A stretch of 64,000 nt of DNA, taken from Mrakia gelida (taxonomy: Eukaryota > Basidiomycota > Tremellomycetes > Cystofilobasidiales > Mrakiaceae). Of this stretch, positions 1-12,300 are shown piece by piece (positions within the stretch are counted from its first letter, which is position 1; each line of letters starts with the position of its first letter). Location: the NCBI GenBank assembly GCA_024345305.1, contig BRON01000002.1, positions 1,922,001-1,986,000 on the forward strand, written 5' to 3'. Under the pieces are notes generated by a model. It did not search any database. It was given only the letters and a program-made list of their open reading frames with translations, and had not been told where the DNA came from. Made by a program: the position numbers and the translations under genes.

Positions 1-201
1 AAGTACAAGTCCAACGGACTCGCTATTGATGCTGAGCGAGAGGCGTCCAAGGTCCGTTCCTTTCTTCTGCTCTCTTCGCTCTTTTCGTCCCACATGCCGA
101 CGATTCCTCTATTTCTTCTCCAGCTTGGCCTCACCGTCAAGAAGACCGCTCAGGAGGAGGCTCGAAAGGACGGCTGGCGCTCCGAGCTCTTCGACATCTA
201 A
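1..201 (+). CDS. 3' end of an unrecognised protein-coding gene
   Basis: Two exons are visible. Bases 1-51 read KYKSNGLAIDAEREASK in frame 1. An intron follows from 52 (GTCCGT donor, GCCGAC branch-like site) to CAG at 121-123. The last exon, 124-201, reads LGLTVKKTAQEEARKDGWRS and then ELFDI before TAA at 199-201. The phase is 0 on both sides, so the frame is continuous. The tail is charged and probably helical. The start and most of the gene lie left of the window. I do not recognise the family from these 42 residues. Confidence 0.7.
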   Translation, partial: KYKSNGLAIDAEREASKVRSFLLLSSLFSSHMPTIPLFLLQLGLTVKKTAQEEARKDGWRSELFDI

Positions 202-604
202 GGATTCGAATGAGCGACTCCTTTTCCTCGCCGGCGTTTCTCTCTCTCGTATCCCCTCGAACATTTTCTCGTCTCTCGCCTCTATCTCTTTTGTAGCCTA
301 GTTGTCTTCTTTTTACTTACGAACCGCACACGATTCATCACATGAATGTTCTCATCTCGCTCCCACGTTTCTGTCGTGCTGATCCGCAGAACAGCGGCCT
401 CGCAAAGAAAGGAAGCTCATGAAACGCCTTCCTTCCCTCAACAAACACACACCCGCCCGTCCCCTTCCTTCCCTCCGACTTTCCTCCCTTCTTTCTCCTC
501 CCCCTTCCTCTCCCCTTAGCCTCAGGCCCTCCCCCCCCCCCCCCCCCCCACCCAAAACATCGACCAGGAGAGATCTCTAGCAGCCAGCGGCGAGCGGAAA
601 CACC
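202..604. other. Intergenic: 3' flank of unknown gene and promoter/leader of the GT71 gene
   Basis: No credible coding exon is seen. The right half is strongly pyrimidine-rich, as in the 5' leaders of many genes in this window, and ends in a pure C run (531-549) about 55 bases before the mannosyltransferase ATG. Confidence 0.6.
531..549 (+). repeat. Poly-C homopolymer (19 C)
   Basis: Uninterrupted run of C directly visible in the leader of the GT71 gene. Runs this long are often mis-sized by sequencing, so the exact length is uncertain. Confidence 0.9.
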
Positions 605-3600
605 ATGACGTCCGGTCTTCTCCCTTCCTCCTCCTCCTCCTCCCCTTCCCCTCCCTCCGCCCTTCGCTCGCTGGACACGATTCTCAACAACCTCCCTCGG
701 ACAGCAAGATCGACAAGGAGGACCGTCTCGCTTGTTATCCTCTTTGTTTTCCTGAGCGTGTTAGGGTTTGGGATGAGAGGAACGAACCTCACCGAGGTAA
801 GTCTGAGCTCTCTGCTCCTCTCTTTGACAGCGAGACGAGGCGGACCGGGGAGGGCAGAGGAGGTGCCTTGCTGTCAGAAGCTTGAGATTGCTGGCACGGG
901 GGTTGCTGTAGGAGAGTTTGGTGGTGGGCTGGAGAGAGAAGGGAGCTAGAACTTAGCTCGAACGAAGACTAAAGAAGGGAAGCTGCAGCAGCTCGAACCG
1001 CGGGCTCGACGAGGCTTCGATGGGGAGCTCTTTTCTCGATCCCGTCGCTTCTCTGGAGGGGGTCGACAGCTCTTGAGGGTAGACGAGGGACGCCTCTGGA
1101 TGCTGGAGATAGTGCATGATGCGCAAAATGGATCTGCAGATCGAGGCGGCTCGCTTTGGGAAGGACGAGGGCTGATCGTCCGCGAGCTTCGAGCTGGTCC
1201 TGACCCCCTCCTTCCTTCCTTCCCTCCTTCCTTCCCTCCCTCTCCATCTTTTTAGGTCCACTCAACCCTCTTCCGCCCTTCCTCCTCCCCCATTCTCATC
1301 TCCCCCGTCTCCGGCGGCTCCGAACTCGACATCGCCTCCCGTCCTCTCCCTCTCAAAACACCCACGCGAGACCGACTCGTCGCCTGGGCGAACGCGCCCG
1401 GAGGGAGGGGAGAGATCCCTGGGGAGATCGAACTGGGGGGGATGTACTTGGAGAACTTGGTTTCGTGCTCGAACGTCTGGCCGAGTCATTCGTTGGAACT
1501 GGAGAAGAACAATCAGCACCTTTGGAGGAGTTTGAATCGGTCGACGCTGCATCATCATCGGACGAGGTTGATTGATAAGTGAGTGCTTGCACGAGGGTGA
1601 TAGATAGGGGCGGACGAAGCGGTGTGCTGAAGAGATGGTGGTAGAGGAGGAAGCGGAGGAAGGAGACTGAGAGAGGAGCGGAAGGGGAGGCCAGCGAGAC
1701 TGACCTTCCTTCGTCGCTCGTCGTGCTTCGTTCGTCCAGCCTCGTCGACCTCGAATCTCGTGGAGTCATGGATCGATACGGGAAGGGTCGAGGAATCGTC
1801 CTCACCGCTGGAAACGCCGATACTCTCCAGAGAGTCCTCTACACGCTTCGGATGCTTCGCAAAAGTGAGCTGTCGTCGCGACTCGCTTCTCTCGCTCGTT
1901 TCGACGCGACGACTGACACCCCTGCCCGTTCTTCCTCTTTATCTCTCTCACCTAGCCTATCAATCCACCCTCCCCGTCCAGATCTACCACTTCCCCTCGG
2001 AGAAGCCTCCAGCCGACTCGGAGCTCGTGAAGGAAGCGAAGGAGTTGGGAGCTGAGCTGATTGAAGCCAAGGGCACGACGAAGGATCCTGGACGGAGGAA
2101 GAACTATCATCTCAAGGCTGTTGCGATTGTCCAGTGCCCTTGGAGGGAGGTTCTCTATCTCGTGAGTCTTTCGAGAGGGAGAGACGAGGACGAGTCGCTC
2201 GACGTTCACGCTGATTTCTTTTCCCCTCTTTTCGCTCGCTTTGCAGGATTCGGACAACATCCCAACGAGAGATCCAGATTATATGTTCGAGGCTGAGCCC
2301 TACAAGCGACTTCGAGCGATGTTCTGGCCTGGTGAGTTCGCTTCCTCGCTCGCGTTGCCGCTTCGAACGCTGACTCCGCGTTACCTTCGCCTTCGCTCCA
2401 ACAGACTACTGGAAGACAGCAGCCTCGAACCCTATCTGGGCCATCCTTGGAGTTCGATGTCGAGACGAGTGGGAGATGGAGGCGGGACAGATATTGATCG
2501 ATAAGAAGTATCATCTCGACGCGATGCTGCTCTCGCAAGAGATGCTCACCGACTGGGCGTTCTGGTTCGGATTCAGCGTGAGTCTCCTCGTTTTTCGCGG
2601 AGTGTTCACGAGAAGAATTACGAGAGCTGACCTAGATCTTCGTTGGTTCACTCTTCGACAGGATGGAGGTCCGTGATTTCGTTCGAAGCAGGTCTCGTCC
2701 TTCCTTCGACTGACTGTCTTCCTCGTTTTCTCTTTCAGACAAGGACATCTTCCGATTCGCCTTCCTCGCCCTTCGGAAACGATGGGCTGTCCCTGGCCGA
2801 TACCTGGGTGTGGGGGGACTTCCCTCAGCGACAGCGAGTGGGTCGTTCTGCGGACTCAGTGAGTTCTCCAGTCGAGTTTCATCGTGTCTCCCTCGCTTCC
2901 CCGACGCTGATTTCATTCTCTCTTCTCAGCCATGATGCAGTACGACCACCTAGGTGCTCCTCTATTTGTGCACTACAACCTCTTGAAACAGGTACGCAGA
3001 CTGCAACCATCTGAAGCAGCCGAACTTCGCTCGATTCTGCCTTCTTCGATGGACGCGTCGCGGACACTCCGAAACTGACCTTGCCTTCTCCTTCGCTCGC
3101 TCTCAGGTCGGAGGAGGTATCTATCGAGGCTTCTCCTGGGGCCGTACGAAACGTGAGCAAACTCTCCAAACCCTTTCTCCCTCTCTGCACTCTCTGGTGG
3201 ATCTTTCTCGAGCTCTGCTGAGCTTTCGCCTTCGTACCTCTTCCCTCCTCGCAGAGTTCCCTCTATTCCTCGCCGCCAAGCACGACCCTCAACCCAACGC
3301 CACCGTCTTCGAGGAGCGAATGAAGCTCGAAGCTCAAGACGCCGAGGATCCAGAGTTCAAGGACAACTTGAACAAGGTTCGAGGATACGGAGACAGTCAG
3401 TCCTCGTATCAAGCTTGAGTTCATCTCCTCGATTCGAAACTCACGCCTCCCCTCGCTCGCTCTTTCTTACTTCTTTCTGATAGCCGACTGCGACATGCTA
3501 GCCGACGCGGACGATTTGGGACATGCTCGAGCACCGGCATCGGAGGAAATCCGTCGTCGAGCTGCGACGGAACGAGGGTTCGTCGCCTCGCTCTCTCTTC

Positions 3601-4221
3601 GTCTTTTCGCGTCGAGTAACATCGCGCTGACTCTGTTCTCTTCCTCTCCAACAGATCTCGAGCCTTCTTCCACGGAGGATGGAGTTCAGCCTTCTGCGTG
3701 TTCGTCCTCTCCTTCCATCCCTCCCTCCCTCTTTCTCTCCCCCTCTCGCTCTCTTCCCTCCACCCCAACTAACACCTCCCTGGCCCATCCTCCTTTTTAT
3801 TTACCCCCTCTAGCGACGCCCGCTACGACGACCCCCGCCCCGACTCCGCTCGTCACGCCGACGACGTCGCTCGCGACGCCGAACACGCTCGACTCGTCAA
3901 GGTCTGGACCGAGAAGGGCTACAAGCCCGGGGACGAGGGTTGGGAGAAAGACCCACCCAACTTGGGAGGAGAGAGTCCGCTAGGGATCAAGTGGGGGGAG
4001 TTGGAAACCAACTTTGAGATCGCTCAGTGGGGGGACGATCCGCTGTTAAAGGATTTCGAGAATCAGATTTACGATTTGGTGAGTCGGCTCTTTGGTTCGG
4101 TTCGTTGGTCCTGGAGACGAAGGGAAAGGACTGACCGTTCGATTTCGTTTCGTTTTCGTTGTTCGTTCGTTCTCGTTTCTCACAGGGGTTCGTTCCTTCT
4201 GGACAAGGTTTCAGACGATGA
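605..4221 (+). CDS. Alpha-mannosyltransferase, GT71 (MNN2/MNN5-like) family
   Basis: A type II Golgi enzyme expected to add alpha-linked mannose to glycans using GDP-mannose. Exon 1 (605-796) has a Ser-rich cytoplasmic tail and one membrane anchor (VSLVILFVFLSVLGFG). A probable second exon is 989-1177, then 1256-1578 and further short exons to TGA at 4219-4221. Downstream come the family blocks: GIVLTAGNADTLQRVLYTLR, VQIYHFPSEKP, the metal/nucleotide-binding DxD motif as LDSDNIPTRDPDYMF (about residue 346), WEMEAGQILIDKKYH, and near the end FHGGWSSAFCVDARYDD. The product is roughly 700 residues, a normal size for the family. The linkage and acceptor cannot be read from sequence. The first intron(s) between 797 and 1255 are the least certain part. 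ATG 605 is chosen because it gives the cytoplasmic tail plus anchor. Confidence 0.88.
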
Positions 4222-4997
4222 GTATTGGACGTCTCTTCCATACTCTAAACCTCTGGATTTCGTACCTTGGACTATATATTTGGCGAGGGAGGGAGGGAGC
4301 GGGAGGAGTCGAGTCGACGCGTCGATTTCTTTCGTTTTGTCCTCGAAACCCACCCCCACCACCCCATCTGCTCCTCTCCGCTCCTTCGGTTTCTTGCTAC
4401 ACTAGACGACTCCTTTTCCGGTGCTGTTGCTTTCTAAACTCTGCGCTTCCCCCCCCCCCCCCCCCCCCCCCCCTTCCTTCGCATATCTCGTTCGCTTCGA
4501 CTTCCATCGACGCGTTCGTTTCGTTCTCTCTCTTCACACACGTTTTCTTTTGGGTTCGGTAGACTTTCGGGTTTGTTCTTTGCATGCATGTTTTTATTCT
4601 CTCTTCGCTCGCTTCGGTGGTCGTGAAAAGTCATCGTCGTGTACAAGCGAGAGCGAGAGCGAGAAAGGACGAAGAAAGCTACGCGTCCGAGAGAAGCTCA
4701 GGTTGGAGCGAGAGGGATTAGGCTCCGACGTTGGGATCGGATTGACCGTTTCGCTGTTCTGTAGGGTGGGGTGAGGATGAAGGAAAGGGGGGGGGAGGTG
4801 GGGAGGTTAGTTTGATGGGAGTGGGAGCTAGAGACGAGAGGGAAAGAGAAGAGACGGAGGGGACGAACGGTAATCGTCGTTGTTGTTGGAGATGGCTAGC
4901 CGAACGAACGAGGCGAGGAAAACGAACAAAGACGAGCTTGTCAGCTTCTCACAGCTCTCTCCCTCAATCGCCCACCCCAACATCCAACCCAACCCAG
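4222..4997. other. Intergenic between two convergent genes
   Basis: 3' flanks of the GT71 gene (+) and the small unknown gene (-). The sequence is T/C-rich with a 25-base C run, then purine-rich. It contains one GACGCGTC palindrome at 4316-4323. Open frames here are low complexity, and I see no conserved protein or RNA gene. Confidence 0.6.
4449..4473 (+). repeat. Poly-C homopolymer (25 C)
   Basis: Longest homopolymer in the window, in the 3' flank of the GT71 gene. The length as given may not be exact. Confidence 0.9.
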
Positions 4998-6066
4998 TCA
5001 CTCACAAGAGAACCCTCCCGTCTTCCCCTCCCCAAACGGCGTCGTAGTTCCACTCGCCCCACCGTACTCGCTCCCACTCCTACTGTGACCCTGCGAGTCC
5101 TCCCCCCCTCGGTACTCTCCCGACGTCTCCTGCTGAGAGCTGGAGTTCCCACCGAACTGTCCTCGACTCTCAGGATCGTCTCCTCCGGTCTGGGCTGATC
5201 GCGAGAAAGGGTTCCCTCCGTAGCCTCCCTCCTGGGTCGTGTCGTGGTTGTTCTCGGGGTAGTTTCCGGAGGAGGACTCTTGGGTGGTGGGGTTGTTGGA
5301 GTCGTTGTTGGATTCTGGGAGGGGGAGAGTGAAGGGTTGAGGAGGGCGAAGAGGGAAGGGGAGGGAGAGAGGGTGTGAGCTCGAGCCCGAGCGGACTTCG
5401 GACGGGGAGGGAGGAGACGACAGGTTTCAGAAGAGCACGAAGGACGTACGTTGGTCCTGGTTGGAAGAGTTCTGGGTTTGCTGACCTGGTGGGGCAGAGG
5501 GTTTGGAATAGCAGTCAGTGAGGATAAGCTCTCGTTGGGGGGACGGAGCGCCGAGAAGAAGGGCAGCGTTGGGGGACGGAGGGAGGGAGCGAGAACAGGG
5601 AACTGCTAGCAAAGGAGGGGTGGGGGGCGGACTGACCCGAAGATCCACCTGGAAGCTTGGAAGCGTACTGAGCTACGTCGATTCCGGTTTTCTGATGGGG
5701 AGGGGACGGAAGGGAACGGAGTCAGAGAGGGGAGAGGGGAGGAGGGCTGAGAGGAGATGGAGAGGCGAAGCTCGGGAGGAGATGGAGCGAAGGTCGAAGA
5801 TCGAGAGGAGATAGAGACGAACCTGGTGGATGAACTCTTCGGCCTGAGGGAGAGAGGGAGCATAGTCAGCTTCGGGTTTCGTGAGAGTATAGAGAGGCAG
5901 AGGGAAAAGCTTACCTTCTTGCCGTTGTCGGACTGAAGGAAGGCTTCAGCTTTGGAAAGGTTCGCTTGAGAGAAGAGGCTGATTCGACAAGAGGAAGGCA
6001 AGGATCAGCATGGTCGATCGATGAAAGCGAGAAGGAGAAGAGGGAGGTGGGACTGACTTGTCCATG
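4998..6066 (-). CDS. Small Gly/Ser/Gln-rich protein of unknown function
   Basis: I do not recognise a named family. The reconstructed protein begins with an 8-base exon ATGGACAA (6066-6059), joined over a GTCAGT intron to give MDNLFSQANLSKAEAFLQ, then SDNGKKAEEFIHQKTGIDVA and QYASKLPGG. This looks like two short amphipathic helices with a repeated aromatic/Ala/Lys pattern. The remainder, from a last exon ending at TGA 4998-5000, is disordered (NNDSNNPTTQESSSGNYPEN, many Gly, Ser, Gln and Tyr). All six exons join in phase, which supports the model. Total is about 180 residues, with no signal peptide or membrane segment. It is divergent from the P5B ATPase gene and shares its promoter region. 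Any function, for example in stress or condensate formation, would be a guess. Confidence 0.72.
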
Positions 6067-6386
6067 TTGATTTGTGTAGAGAAGGGCGGGAGGGGAGATG
6101 GAGTCAGGAGGAGAAGAGGGAAGGAGCGAGGCCCGACCTTCCCCTCCTCCTCGCCTGCGCAAAATCACGAGCTGAAGGATGACGTCGGGAAAAACGAAAT
6201 CGTGAAAATCAGCAGAACAGTTCCGAACCATCTATACGACCCTCTCGTGAAGTTCTGAAATTTTCACGATCTTGGGAGGTGTTTGGCAACGCTCAAACCA
6301 AGAGAAGAGCTTCCTCTTCGCTCGACCTTCCTCCTCGCCCTCGCCCGTCCTTCTTCTTCCTCTCCCAACGCTCACCAACCCTCGCG
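6067..6386. promoter_or_regulatory. Shared promoter region of two divergent genes
   Basis: The 320 bases separate the start codons of the small unknown gene (-) and the P5B ATPase (+). The region holds an 11-bp inverted repeat and a third copy of its TCGTGAA core (see the repeat entry). The right side is pyrimidine-rich up to the ATPase ATG at 6387. Confidence 0.5.
6199..6270. repeat. 11-bp inverted repeat in divergent promoter
   Basis: ATCGTGAAAAT at 6199-6209 is perfectly inverted as ATTTTCACGAT at 6260-6270. A further TCGTGAA lies between the arms at 6245-6251. A paired transcription-factor site is possible. I cannot match it to a known factor, and it does not fit a spaced heat-shock element. 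Confidence 0.55.
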
Positions 6387-9300
6387 ATGCCCAAGTCAAC
6401 GGCGTCCTCGTCGTCCTACTCTTCGGATGGAGTTCTTCCAGCAACCTCTTCGACTCATCCTTACGGACTTCAAGAGCCCAACGAACAAGACTCGAACCCT
6501 TTCACACCTGGAGACTACACAGAGAACGCTACTACTGGAGAGATCAGGGAAGCTATAGAGATCACAGGAAGAGGAAGAGGAAGGAGCGATAGTATGAGTG
6601 GGTGGGGAGGTGAAGAAGATGGTCAGTTCACATCATTTCTTCTGGTGGGAGAGGCGACAGAAGAGGGTACAGGTTCAGCTCGAGCTCCTTCTTTCCCTTC
6701 CTTCCCTCCTCTTGGGCCCCCTCTCATCGCCGCCCATCTCCTACTACTCTTCAATCTTCACGCCCATATCGCCACACAGTTCTCTAGCACATGCTGATCT
6801 TTGTATCTTTTGTTCTCGTCAGGCAACCAAACCTCCATCTTCTCTGGACCAGGAGCTCAAGCCGTTCCCTCCTCCGTCACCTCGATGCACCACTTCCCTG
6901 GCTCTCTCTCTCGCCACTCCTTCTCCCTCGAAAACCATCGTCGTCGATCCAACTCCAGGATGTCCCTCTCTCGTCGACAAAGCACCGAGTCTCGTCGAAA
7001 CAGCAGCGTCGCCCCTCGCTCGGAGGAGGAAGGCAGCGCCAAAAGCACCGACGCCGCTCGAGAAACAGACGAGTCTGAGCAGGAAGAGCAGGGAGTGATG
7101 GGAGGAGTCTTCGATGGGATTGCCAGCGCTCTCGGCTTCGGATCAGGTCGAGCCGACGACGAGGAGGAAGGAGGAGGAGGTCGAGGAGGTCAAGGACGAC
7201 GTTCGTTCTCCTCCCAACGCTCAAGGTCGCGTCCTAACCTCAGCCAACGCTCTTCCGCTCGCTCTCAAGCCAACTCGGAGGCCGTCTCGAACGAGGATCT
7301 CTCAGAGGGAGACGACTGGGGCTACTCGTCCAACGAGGACGGCACGACGGAATCCGATCGGTACTCCATCTCCTCCTCTCGACGGTCCTTCGACTCGGAG
7401 AACAACGATCTCCTCCCTCCTTCCTCTCGACCTCACTCGCCTTCCTCCCCCAACATCATGCCTCTCCAACTCATGGATGAGGTCTTCCAACCCCTTCATC
7501 ACGAAACTCAGCGCTCAGCGACGGAGATGCCGAAGGAGTTCGCGAGCACCGAGGGAAGCAAGTCGAGGCAGATCATCACTCTTCCGGACGAGGATCTCAG
7601 CATCTTGTTCGTCGGATACGCGACGGTTGCGTGGAGGGAGTTCGTTTGGTGGATCGGGTGTTTACTTTCGGTCGGAGTGCTGGGACTGGTAGGGAGGTGG
7701 GTGCCGAGAGCTTGGGTAGGGTGGGTGGGAGTCGAGACGGAGTTTGGGCAGGAGAAGAGGAATCAGTGGGTTCTGGTTGAGGTGAGTTTGGCTTGGTTCG
7801 CCTCTTTGTCCAAACACCTACATGATCACTCCGAACTGACACTCACCCCTTCTTTCTTCCTCGCTCCCAAGACGCCGTACAAGGACCTGAACATTCAACC
7901 GATCCAAACGATCCCTTACCCTTACCCTCTCTCGACCGTCTTTCCTCCCACTCGCTCCTCCACCTCTACGACTCCCAACGGAACCGTCACGGGAAATACG
8001 ACGCCGACCCCAGCAGGCCCCAACGGAGCCAAGATCTTGGTGTCCACAGATCTCGAGCGAGGGAGGGTTGGATGGGAGGACGCGTTGGGTTTCTTGAAGG
8101 TCGTGGAGTACCGGTACACGAGGTTCGCGTTGGATGAGAGGTCGGGAGATTGGAGGATGATTAGGTGAGTTCCTTCTTATCGACCTCGCCAATACGGGGG
8201 GAGTACGCGAAGGGAAGGAACGTGGTGGAAACTAACGACGACGCGCCTTCCCTTGTCGTTGGACGCGATCAGAGACTGGAGGGATCACCTTTGGACTTCG
8301 CTCAAGGCCGTTTCTTCTGGATTGGATGAGTCGACGAGAGAGCAGAGGAGGATCTTGTTCGGTGGGAACTCGATCGATATCGAGGGAAAGAGCGTCTTGA
8401 CCATTTTGCTCGATGAGGTGAATTCGACTTGAGTTCGCGATCTTCTTCCTCCCCTCGAAGCGTCGATCTGATCGATTATTCGCTTTCTTGCAGGTCCTTC
8501 ACCCTTTCTACGTCTTCCAAGTCGCTTCCATCGTTCTTTGGTCTTTGGATGAGTGAGTTTCTCTCCGAAGCTTTGTCGTCGCGTCGAGCGAGCGTGCTGA
8601 CTTTTCCTGTCCTTTCCCTCCTTCTTCCCCTCTCAGCTACTACTACTACGCCTTCGCCATCGCTCTCATCAGTGTCTCGAGTATCTTGCAGACCCTAATC
8701 GAGACCAAGAGGGTGAGTTGAGCCCTTCTTTCTCGCGTCTGTTGCGTCACGTTGCTCACGTTCGCCCTGTTCTTCGTTCCTCAGACCATCGAAAGGATGC
8801 GAGAGATGTCTCGATTCTCCTGCGACGTCCAGACCCTCATCGGCGGAGAATGTTCGTCCTTCCTCCCACCTCCTCCAATCCTTGTCTCCCTCACTGACTC
8901 GCCCTTTCCTCCCATCTGGACCCTATCAGGGCTCATCGTCGACTCCTCCTCCCTCGTCCCAGGAGACATCTTCGACGCCGCCGACACCTCCCTCGGCGTC
9001 TTCCCTTGCGACGCCGTCCTCCTCTCCGGAGACGCCATCGTCAACGAGTCCATGCTCACAGGAGAATCCGTCCCCGTCTCCAAGATTCCCATCAAGGACG
9101 AAGGCCTCGTCGAGATGTCGAGGGAGGTCAAGAACGGAAGTACCGATGTCGATCCGGATCTCGCGAAGCACTTCTTGTTCGCTGGGACGAAGATCATCAG
9201 GGTTAGACCGGTGGGGAATGGGAATGGAAGTCCTGGTGGACAAGGGGCGAGAGCGCCGGCTTTGGTGGTTAGGACGGGTGAGTTTTCGAGTTTCGCTCGC

Positions 9301-12300
9301 TGAAAAGAGAGGACCGAGAGCTGATTGTCTTTCTTCGTGTTGACTGCAGGCTTCAACACTACCAAGGGAGCTCTTGTTCGATCGATGCTCTTCCCCAAGC
9401 CCATGGGCTTCAAGTTCTAGTTCGTTCCCTTCATCTCGCTCGTTCGCTTCCCATTCTCGTCGCGTCGAGCCGACCCTTCCTTGCTTTCTTCCTCTTCTAG
9501 CCGTGACTCGATGAACTTCATCGGTGTTCTCGCGATGATCGCTGGTCTGGGTTTCCTCGTCAGGTGAGTTTGACCTCTCGAGATCTGCGACGAACTCCTC
9601 CACTCACGCTGACCTTCCGTTCTCGTCCTCGTTTCAACAGCGTCGGCAAGTTCATCGAGATCGGAGTACGTTCCAAGTTTACTCTTCTACCTTCAAATCC
9701 CTTCACTGACCTTCATTCTCCCTCCTTCAGATCAAATGGCACACCATCCTCGTTCGAGCCCTCGATCTCATCACCGTCGTCGTCCCTCCCGCTCTTCCTG
9801 CAACTCTCTCCATCGGTACCACCTTCGCCATCGACCGTCTGAGGAAGCTCGGTATCTTCTGCATCTCGCCCAACAGAGTCAACATCGGTATGTCAAGAGC
9901 GAACGTCGTGGCCGAGACGCGAAGACGCGACTTGACTGACGGTCTCTCCTCGCCTTCTCGTTTCGCAGGAGGAAAGATCAACGTCGTCTGCTTCGACAAG
10001 ACCGGAACTCTCACCGAGGAGGGTCTCGAGGTTCTCGGAGTTCGATCCATCGACAAGACCACCGGTCGGTTCTCAGAGCTTCACTCGGACGTCACGGAGG
10101 TTCCTCTCACAGGAGGAGAGAACGGGAAGACGCCTCTTCTCTACGCTCTCGCCACCTGCCACTCGCTCAAGAGGATTGACGAGGACTCGGTCGTCGGAGA
10201 TCCCCTCGATATCGAGATGTTCAACTTTACTGGATGGATTCTCGAGGAAGGACGAGCTGGGTCTGCGAAGAAGGAGGAACCGCCAGCGCCAGCAGCAGCT
10301 CCCATCTCTCCTGGAGAGTCGCCAGTCGTCGTCAAAGCTTCTCCCAAGCAGGTCGAGCGTCCGCAGACCCTTGTCCAGACTGTGGTCAGACCTCCCTCCA
10401 GCGCACCTTTCCAGGTCGAGGACGCCATCAAAGCCGGATCCAGAGTGAGCAGCCGACCATCTTCATCCCGCACTTCCTCGTCTCGCTCGCGGACAGCAGC
10501 AGCATCGACCTCCACCCGCTCTTCTTCATCATCGGCTTACCCCCTCGCGACCTTGTCCCCTCCCTCTCCCTCTTCTCAACTCCCCTCTCAGCACGCCCAC
10601 TTCCTCGAGCTCGGAGTCATTCGAACGTTCGACTTCGTTTCGAGTCTTCGGAGGATGAGCGTCGTTGTGAAAAGGCTGAAGTCGCCTAGCATGGAGGTTT
10701 ACGTCAAGGGAGCTCCTGAGGTTATGGCAGATATCTGCGATCCTGCTTCTTGTGAGTTTGCTCGTCTCGCCCGTGCTGTTTTTCGCGACCGTCGACTGAC
10801 TCTCACCTCCTTCGATCAATCAGTCCCCCAAGATTACGAGGACCTCCTCTCCTACTACACCAAGCACGGTTTCCGAGTCATCGCCATCGCTGGAAAGTCC
10901 GTCCCTGGTCTGACGTGGCTTAAGGCCCAGCGAATGAAGCGGTGAGTTCGAGCTTGATCCTTCACTCCGATGGACGCGTCGAAACTCGAACTGATCGCGT
11001 CGGTTTCGTATCTGCAGAGAGCAAGCCGAGTCAGGTCTTCAATTCCTCGGTCTCATCATCTTCGAGAACAAGCTCAAGCCTACCACTACCGCTGCCATCG
11101 CCGTTCTTCGAGGAGCTCGAATCGCTCAACGAGTCGTCAGTGGAGACAACATTCGAACTTGCATCAGCGTCGCTCGAGAGTGCGGGCTCGTCTCTCAGTC
11201 TGCGACGGTCTTCCTGCCCAAGTTTGCTGAAGGTCAGCTCTCTCTCTACCCTCTCTCTTCTCCTCGAACTAACTCGACTCTCTCCTCGTCCTCTAGGAAA
11301 CGTCACCTCCCCCGACGCGAGGATCTCGTGGCACTCGGTCGACGACGACGACTTCCAGCTCGACGAGTACTCCCTCAAGCCCATTGCTCAGGACGCCCCT
11401 CAGATCATCGATCAGGACGACGATGAACCTCTCGAGTACAGTCTCGCTGTTACGGGAGACGTCTTCAGGTGGATGGTCGACTTCGCTCCTCTTGATACGT
11501 TCCAACGCGTGAGTTCGATTCCTCCTCGTCGCGTTCCTTCATCTTCTCTCCCCGACTCACACGATCCTTCTTTCTTTCACCGCCTTTTGTAGATGCTCAT
11601 CAAGGGAGTCATCTTCGGTCGATTCTCGCCAGACGAGAAGGCGGAACTTGTCGAGAGGCTGCAAGGTCTTGGGTACACCGTTAGTTCGCGTCTTGTTCGT
11701 CTGCTTCTTTCTTCGAGCTCGAGCGCTGACTTTGACGTACTCGTCCTCAGGTCTGCTTCTGTGGAGACGGAGCCAACGATTGTGGAGCTCTCAAGGCTGC
11801 CGACGTTGGGATCTCGCTTTCTGAAGCTGAGGCTTCCGTCGCTGCTCCTTTCACGAGGTTCGTTCGACCTCCCTCCCTTTCGCTTTCTCGCTGAGCTCGG
11901 AAGCTGACGCGTATCCGTTTACTTTCAGTCGGATTGCCAACATCTCGTGTGTTATCGAGGTCATCAAGTGAGTCAAAACAGGCAGGGTTGGGAGACGAAA
12001 CCTGAGCTGACTGAACACGTTTCGTTTTCGATTCTTCAGGGAGGGACGAGCCGCTCTCGTGACGTCTTTCAGTTGCTTCAAGTACATGGCTCTCTACTCT
12101 CTTATCCAGTGAGTTGGCTTCTTCTCCCTCTCCACGCATCTCGATACTGACATCTATTCTCCTCGCAGATTTACGACCATCACGCTTGTTCGTCCTTCGA
12201 CCTCTCGTTTCCCTCCCTCTTCCCTCGCTGACCTCTTCTCTCCCTCCAACAGCTCTACTCCTTTGCATCTTCGCTCGGCGACTTCCAATTCCTTTACATC

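Noticed and set aside
6130..6231. Minus-strand frame MVRNCSADFHDFVFP..., briefly resembling a small membrane proteolipid
   Set aside because: It turns into low-complexity Arg/Gly/Ser. The real gene start with good splice sites is at 6066.
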